Shown here: positions 59,262 to 64,000 of the stretch, in pieces
How positions within the stretch are numbered: the stretch's first letter is position 1
Layout of the letters: every line of letters begins with the position of its first letter
NCBI GenBank assembly: GCA_918807975.1
Contig: OU964919.1
Coordinates: forward strand, 41,547,824-41,611,823
DNA length: 64,000 bases
Direction: 5' to 3'
Origin: Aplidium turbinatum
Taxonomy: Eukaryota > Chordata > Ascidiacea > Aplousobranchia > Polyclinidae
Translations under genes and position numbers: made by a program
Notes under the pieces: model-generated
The model's database searches: none
Told to the model about the DNA's origin: nothing
The model's input: only the letters and a program-made list of their open reading frames with translations

Positions 59262-59775
59262 CATAGCTTTATTTCCGAAAAATGCCCAAGAATGTATGAT
59301 CTTATCCTTTTGCCATGCCGGTACCCGGTCATTTGGTCGACAGGACGTTTGGTCGACAGACATTTGGTCGACAGGACGTTTGGTCGACAGGACGTTAGGT
59401 CGACAGAACGATTTATTTTAGGGTTAGGGTTAGTTAACTAACCATAACCCTAATCTAACCCTGACTCTAACCCTAACCCTAACCCAAAAATGAATCGTTC
59501 TGTCGACCTAACGTCCTGTCGACCAAATGTCTGTCGACCAAACGACCGTGCACCTGCCATGCCACCTGACAGCACCATTTTACAGTAATATTCATACCCA
59601 AATCTTGAACATGCTCTCAGAATGCCCCAAATTCAAAGTAATTTTTCAAAATTTTTTGTGGGAGGCCCCCCAGACCCCCCGTCGCTGGGTGTCGCCTTCG
59701 GCGATCACACCGTCAAGCTTCGCCGCCGACCGTGAAACCCCCCTTCCCCTTTCAAAATACCTAGCTACGCTACTG
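59262..59775 (-). mobile_element. CAGTGGCGTAGCC-family element, third layer of the nest
   Basis: On the - strand it starts CAGTAGCGTAGCTAGG and shares blocks in order with 24807-25018 (TTTTGAAAAATTACTTTGAA, GAGAGCATGTTCAAG-like, CGGAAATAAAGCTATG). A GTCGCCTTCGGCGA hairpin lies near 59690-59706. The far end is uncertain. It is interrupted by the palindrome 59320-59554. Confidence 0.7.
59320..59554. mobile_element. Palindromic MITE with telomere-like TTAGGG core
   Basis: GGTACCCGGTCATTTGGTCG at the left pairs with the right end (inverted GGTGCACGGTCGTTTGGTCG). TGCCATGCC flanks both sides (59311-59319, 59555-59563), a perfect 9 bp duplication. Inside the arms GTCGACAGGACGTTTG-type units repeat. 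The centre is GGGTTAGGGTTAGTTAACTA with CCTAACCCTAACCC facing it. A 9 bp duplication fits Mutator-type transposons; the family is inference. Confidence 0.85.
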
Positions 59776-60160
59776 AATTGGATCATGGTCATTGGGGCCC
59801 GCAAATCATATTCCGCACAGGGCCCGAAATGCCCTAAGACCGGCACTGGCTGCCGGCATGCTTTTTATTCCTGTAATTTGCTTGATATTGTCAAAGTATT
59901 TCATTTTTCGTCGTCCTTTTGCCTTGCACCATCCCAGTTAACATTGAATTTTCCAACGAGTTGCTTCTTGCAATGTGTCCGAAATATCTCAATTTTCTAA
60001 GGTTAATGTTGTTTATCAGACTCCATTTATCGTTTATTTGTTGGGAAACAAATTCATTTGTTTTTCTTTCCATCCAGCTGATACGTAATAGCCTTCTGTG
60101 ACACCACATTTCAAAACTTTTTAACGTCACGTTTTTTGCATGAGCTAAAAAGTTACCAGT

Positions 60161-60792
60161 AAGCTGTTTCTTTTAACAAAGCCTTTGCAGTAGGCTAGAT
60201 GTAAAGCAAGTAGGCCTATATGGGTAGTTGAATTAACAAGCAACCATGAGCATGCCGTGAATATCCAGGCGTGATGCTAATAGCGCAATGCAAGTTATCA
60301 TAACAAGATTATTAAACTACTATCGGTACCGGTACCAATTGTAATTTTACGATAAACACAGATTATTTACGATAAACAAAAGCCCTTCTATTGTCAGACG
60401 TAATAAAAGCCTTCGTATCCCCTTCTTTAGATATCCCTGCATAAAAATCGTAAGCATTTGAAAGTATGGGAAGTTGAATTCACTTGGTCGTGCAGCCTAC
60501 CTGAATCTAGCCTGATAAATAACAAAGACAAAAAAGATTTCAGCTACTGTAAAGTTTGCAACCTTCCTGTCAATCCACAGCGATCTAACTTGGTTCAAGA
60601 CGATGAGAGCAAATTGCACAGAAAAAAAAAATATTGTTATCATAATTTTGTTCTACGCTAATAAATTGGATAAAAATTTTGGTATTTTTAAAGGTGAAAA
60701 AAATTGGTAGCCTACTCTGTTTATCAATTTGCTACCCATTGAGAAAAAAAATGGTATTCACTCATTATAGACCGAGAGCCTACGACAGAAGA
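60161..60792. other. Intergenic, nothing recognised
   Basis: No gene supported; short frames at 60458-60661 and 60679-60876 lack features. Confidence 0.4.
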
Positions 60793-61930
60793 TTTCACCC
60801 CATAAGGTACAAAAGGTTTGACCCCTTGAAGTTACTGGGGTCAACCATGTCACTCACAAAAAGTATGGAAGATTGACCGCGCCGGGTGGATTTGGACGCT
60901 AGAGCCCCCTAAAAAGCCCAAAAAGGGGGTTAATTTCACCCCATAAGGTACATGGACCAAACTTGGTGAATACGAAGTTGTATGTCAGGACATCACAAAA
61001 ATATCAAATCTAACAATATTTTCGAGTGGAAAGGTGATGTAAGACCCCCCCGAAAGTGAACCCCCGGGGGATTAATTTCACCCCATAAGGTACATGGACC
61101 AAAGTTGGTCAAAACAAAGTCTTATGTCAGGACATCACAAAAATATCAAATCTAACAATATTTTCGGGTGGAAAGGTGATGTAAGATGCCTTCAAAGTGA
61201 CTTTCCTTAATGTGACCCCCTCGGAAGGTTTATTTCACCCCATAAAGTACATGGACCAAACTTGGTCAAAATAAAGTCTTATGTCTGGACATCACAAAAA
61301 TATCAAATCTAACAATATTTTCGGGTGGAAAGGTGATGTAAGATGACTTCAAAGTGACTTCCCTTAGTGTGACCCCTCGGAAGGTGTATTTCACCCCATA
61401 AAGTACATGGACCAAACTTGGTCAAAACGAAGTCTTATGTCAGGACATCACAAAAATATCAAGTCTAACAATAGTTTTGGGAGGAAAGATGATGTAAGAC
61501 TCCCCCAAAGTGACCCCCCAGGGGATTAATTGCACCCCATAAGGTAGGCTACATGGACTAAAGTAGGTTAAATCGAAGTCTTATTTCACGGCATAACAAA
61601 AATATCAAATCTAACAATATTTTCGGGTGGAAAGGTGATGTAAGATGTCATCAAAGTAACCCCCAGAGGGTTTATTTCATCATAGAGTAGGCCTACATGG
61701 ACCAAACGTGGTCAAAACGAAGTCTTATAGGACACCACAAAATATCAAATCTAACAATACTCTCAGTTGGGAAGATGATAAAAGACCTACCCAAAAGTGA
61801 ATCTCCTCCTATAGTTTAATTTACTTCATTCCTTACTCGAACCAACCTTGGTGTAACGGAAGTGCTATGCCAGGACAGTACCAATGGATTAAATCTAAAA
61901 TATTTTTATATAGGTTTTGGTGAAATACAT
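60793..61930. repeat. Tandem array, ~142-157 bp unit, about eight copies
   Basis: Units start TTTCACCCCATAAGGTACAT at about 60793, 60935, 61077, 61234, 61390, 61531, 61675 and 61821. They continue ATGGACCAAACTTGGTCAAA, CTTATGTCAGGACATCACAA, ATATCAAATCTAACAATATT and GGAAAGGTGATGTAAGA. The outer copies (first and last two) are the most diverged, the central ones nearly identical. The array leads straight into the palindrome arm. Confidence 0.92.
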
Positions 61931-64000
61931 TCACAAGCTGTCCCATGATGCATGAAATGGAACTATAGCCTACTTTACAAAAAGTTTTTGTATCAATCAT
62001 ATTCAGTCAATCGAAAAAAGGCAACAGGACATGACAATACATGGCTTTGTAACACCAAAAACAGAAAGTACATGAGAAGCATATAGGCTACAGTCATGGG
62101 CGCCGATCGTTCTCTAAGATTGGTGGGGACATTTACTAGGAAAGAAAGGGCAGACGAGCGAAGCGAGCTGAAAGATTGGGGTCTGTTCAACAAACAAACA
62201 AATAGGCCTACAGTAGATAGGCTACAAGTCTAATGCGATGTATTTTAATTGTCAGTGTCAGCATCGGACAGCAGAAGTCCAAACACTGCAACTCGGCAAC
62301 GAGTCTCCGGCGAATTAAAAACGAAGTCCTTGGTTGATCCTTGGCTTGTAATGAAGGTTGATCGAATTCAAAACTTTATTGTGCACATAGCAGACCATTG
62401 CATGATTTGGCCGTTTCTGTGTCATGGTAGATCGTAACAAAGTTTTGATACGTCGCAAAGTTGAAAATGAGCGTTCAGCTGAACACGAGCGGGCTGGTGA
62501 TATGAGCAAAAGTTCCACTTGCGGAAACATTTGCCGAACAGCGGATGGTATCTTCTTGAATATCATTCGAAAATCTTGTGCAAGGGACTCTGTGTCAAAG
62601 AACTGAAGATAATCGTCTACCAAATGTGATTGTAGCTTTCCACTAAAGAGTGATTCTTGTAGAATTTTGTAGTGCTCAAGATCGGTCGACTTGAAATAGT
62701 CAGTAAGATTTTGCTGCGAGCTGTCAATGACTGCAAAATACTCTGACCGATCGATCTTGAAGTTTAGGAGGTTGACCATGGCCATGTCCATACTGAAGAC
62801 GATTTGGAACGTGACAAGTCTTTTAAAAATTGGGTAGGGTAAGAGTTTTTTCAATTGAAAAAAAGCTGCCTGCCAGCCTTCCAACTGCTGATTTTCCTAT
62901 ATACAATTTTTTGCCAAACCGGTAAAGACATTTCAGCAGCTCTTAACCTCAATGTAATAATAACTGAAAAAATAGCTTTTTTCTTATACTAAAGTAACAC
63001 AAGCTACACTTACTGCACTACATGCTTGTACGACTCTTTCAAAGTAATTCTAAAACTCTGCACTGTGTGGCCCTGGCGTAACCAAATTAAATACAATTTG
63101 CGAGTTACACCAGGGTTTCTCTGCCTAATAAAACATTTCTACTACGGTTGGGGCTTCCTCGCATAAAACAAAAATGTTGTCCCCTCCTTTCAATATATTT
63201 TAAACGTTTGACTGGTAAAATTGTGACATTCGGGTAATATTTTCCCTTTTACGTTACAAAAATAATGTAAAAAGATGATGGGGACATGTAAAAAGATGGT
63301 GGGGACATGTAAAAAGATGGTGGGGACATGTCCCCACTGTCCTATAGGGATCGGCGCCCGTGGCTACAGTAGCCAGAAAATTGATCCAAGATCTTGATAC
63401 GACCACTAAATGTTGACTTAATTGAACAACTGACTATCCAAATAAGACGAAGAAAGGGAAAGCGACAGCAGTGACAATGAAGAATAAAGAAACGACCGTT
63501 TACATTTACACAAACAATCTCTGTTTATGAATGAACAGTTACAATAACTGATTAGAGACATGAAGCAAATGGCATTAAACAAAAATTTACTACATTGGGT
63601 TTATTGGGTTATTTATTGTAGCAGCTGGAAAATGTTCATTACTGCCTGAATTAACGTTCCAAATGATTCACTTCGAAACGTTTTGATTTGGATAGTCAGT
63701 TGTTCGATTAATTCAACATTTAGTGGTCGTATCAAGATCTTCGATCAATTTTCTGGCTACTGTAGCCTATATGCTTCTCATGTACTTTCTGTTTTTGGTG
63801 TTACAAAGCCATGTATTGTCATGTCCTGTTGCCTTTTTTCGATTGACTGAATATGATTGATACAAAAACTTTTGTAAAGTAGGCTATAGTTCCATTTCAT
63901 GCCTCATGGGACAGCTTGTGAATGTATTTCACCAAAACCTAAATAAAAATATTTTTAGATTTAATCCATTGGTACTGTCCTGGCATAGCACTTCCGTTAC
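61853..64000. mobile_element. Foldback-like element: ~315 bp palindrome arms
   Basis: The left arm (61853-62094 plus 63371-63443, split by a hAT) is the near-exact inverse of the right arm (63685-64000). The loop is 63444-63684. The arm runs inward from the last, diverged tandem unit, and the window ends inside the matching unit of the right arm. Long inverted repeats made of short tandem repeats around a loop are the structure of Foldback transposons (known in Drosophila). The extent beyond 64000 cannot be seen. No coding sequence in the loop. Confidence 0.85.
62095..63362 (-). mobile_element. hAT transposon with transposase C-terminus, inside a palindrome arm
   Basis: Ends CATGGGCGCCGATC and inverted CACGGGCGCCGATC, perfect octamer GCTACAGT on both sides (62087-62094, 63363-63370). 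On the - strand 62315-62884 encodes 189 residues of the transposase end. They include CSAERSFSTLRRIKTLLRS and NHAMVCYVHNKVLNSI, the conserved C-terminal dimerisation domain of ZMYM1/TTF-type hATs. The catalytic DDE core and N-terminal zinc finger are missing, so this is an internally deleted copy. Three tandem AAAAAGATGGTGGGGACATG-type units lie near 63270-63330. The uninterrupted right arm of the palindrome keeps the empty target site. Confidence 0.92.

Larger units (their letters stand above)
58914..59848. mobile_element. hAT-like element, CAGTGCCGGTCTT ends
   Basis: Ends CAGTGCCGGTCTTTGGGG and inverted CAGTGCCGGTCTTAGGG, with GCTGCCG on both sides (58907-58913, 59849-59855), seven bases visible. 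CACAGGGCCCG occurs near both ends. It splits a LINE reading frame that resumes on both sides. Non-coding. Confidence 0.8.
58802..60160 (-). mobile_element. LINE 3' fragment, outermost layer of a four-layer nest
   Basis: On the - strand, 59891-60160 encodes FEMWCHRRLLRISWMERKTN and NLRKLRYFGHIARSNSLENS, the post-polymerase region of a LINE. The final part resumes at 58830-58913 (TKDRTKWRQFIREITADQT, stop), after which an AAGAAGAAG tail follows. The two halves are separated by the element 58914-59848. Strongly 5'-truncated. Confidence 0.75.

Noticed and set aside
59400-59500. An interstitial or healed telomere (TTAGGG repeats)
   Set aside because: The repeats sit at the centre of a palindrome with defined ends and a 9 bp target duplication, so a mobile element explains them better.
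59527-60000. A 157-residue open frame on the + strand as a gene
   Set aside because: It runs through the edges of three nested elements and antisense to LINE coding sequence.
60793-61930. A CRISPR array or a leucine-rich protein repeat
   Set aside because: Units are directly joined with no unique spacers, contain stops in all frames and belong to the arm of a fold-back element.

Overview
This is an AT-rich animal nuclear sequence with spliced genes, tRNA-derived SINEs, LINE fragments with short-repeat 3' tails and many hAT-type DNA transposons. The best-placed gene is a Tlx (T-cell leukemia homeobox) orthologue in three exons (27892-43238, + strand, about 449 codons). Its homeodomain is close to that of vertebrate TLX, while its long N-terminal exon is strongly diverged. 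Together with the compact AT-rich genome this suggests an invertebrate deuterostome, possibly an ascidian, but the sequence alone does not fix the species.

Layout. 1-1192 holds SINE pieces. 1193-3637 is a hAT element with a second hAT inside it. 3904-4231 is a near-perfect palindrome with a hammerhead-like core, probably a Penelope-like relic. 7257-8427 is a two-exon gene for a small single-membrane-span protein of the NDUFA4/NMES1 (C15orf48) type. A paralogue without the intron lies at 18633-18953 on the same strand. Between the two genes lie SINEs, a short LINE tail, fold-back MITEs and a hAT (14441-15778) that carries a U6 snRNA retropseudogene. 20387-25490 is repeat-rich, including a LINE on the - strand broken by a MITE and a hAT. 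27892-43238 is Tlx, with a hAT in intron 1 and a mostly repeat-poor 9.1 kb second intron. 43239-51990 shows no gene that I can support. 52001-64000 is a transposon graveyard: a CR1/L2-like LINE interrupted by nested hATs, a hAT within a hAT (56350-58047), a four-layer nest (58802-60160) with a telomere-repeat-bearing palindrome at its centre, and at the right edge a Foldback-like element. That last element has arms built from about eight tandem ~142-157 bp units, and a hAT has inserted into one arm only.

No operon-like or pathway link between the genes is visible. The two NDUFA4/NMES1-like genes are probable duplicates that would act in mitochondria. Tlx is a developmental transcription factor. 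Nine of the hAT insertions keep 7-8 bp target duplications, most of them perfect, so their boundaries are firm. All hAT protein remnants are broken. Coordinates and repeat comparisons were made by eye.
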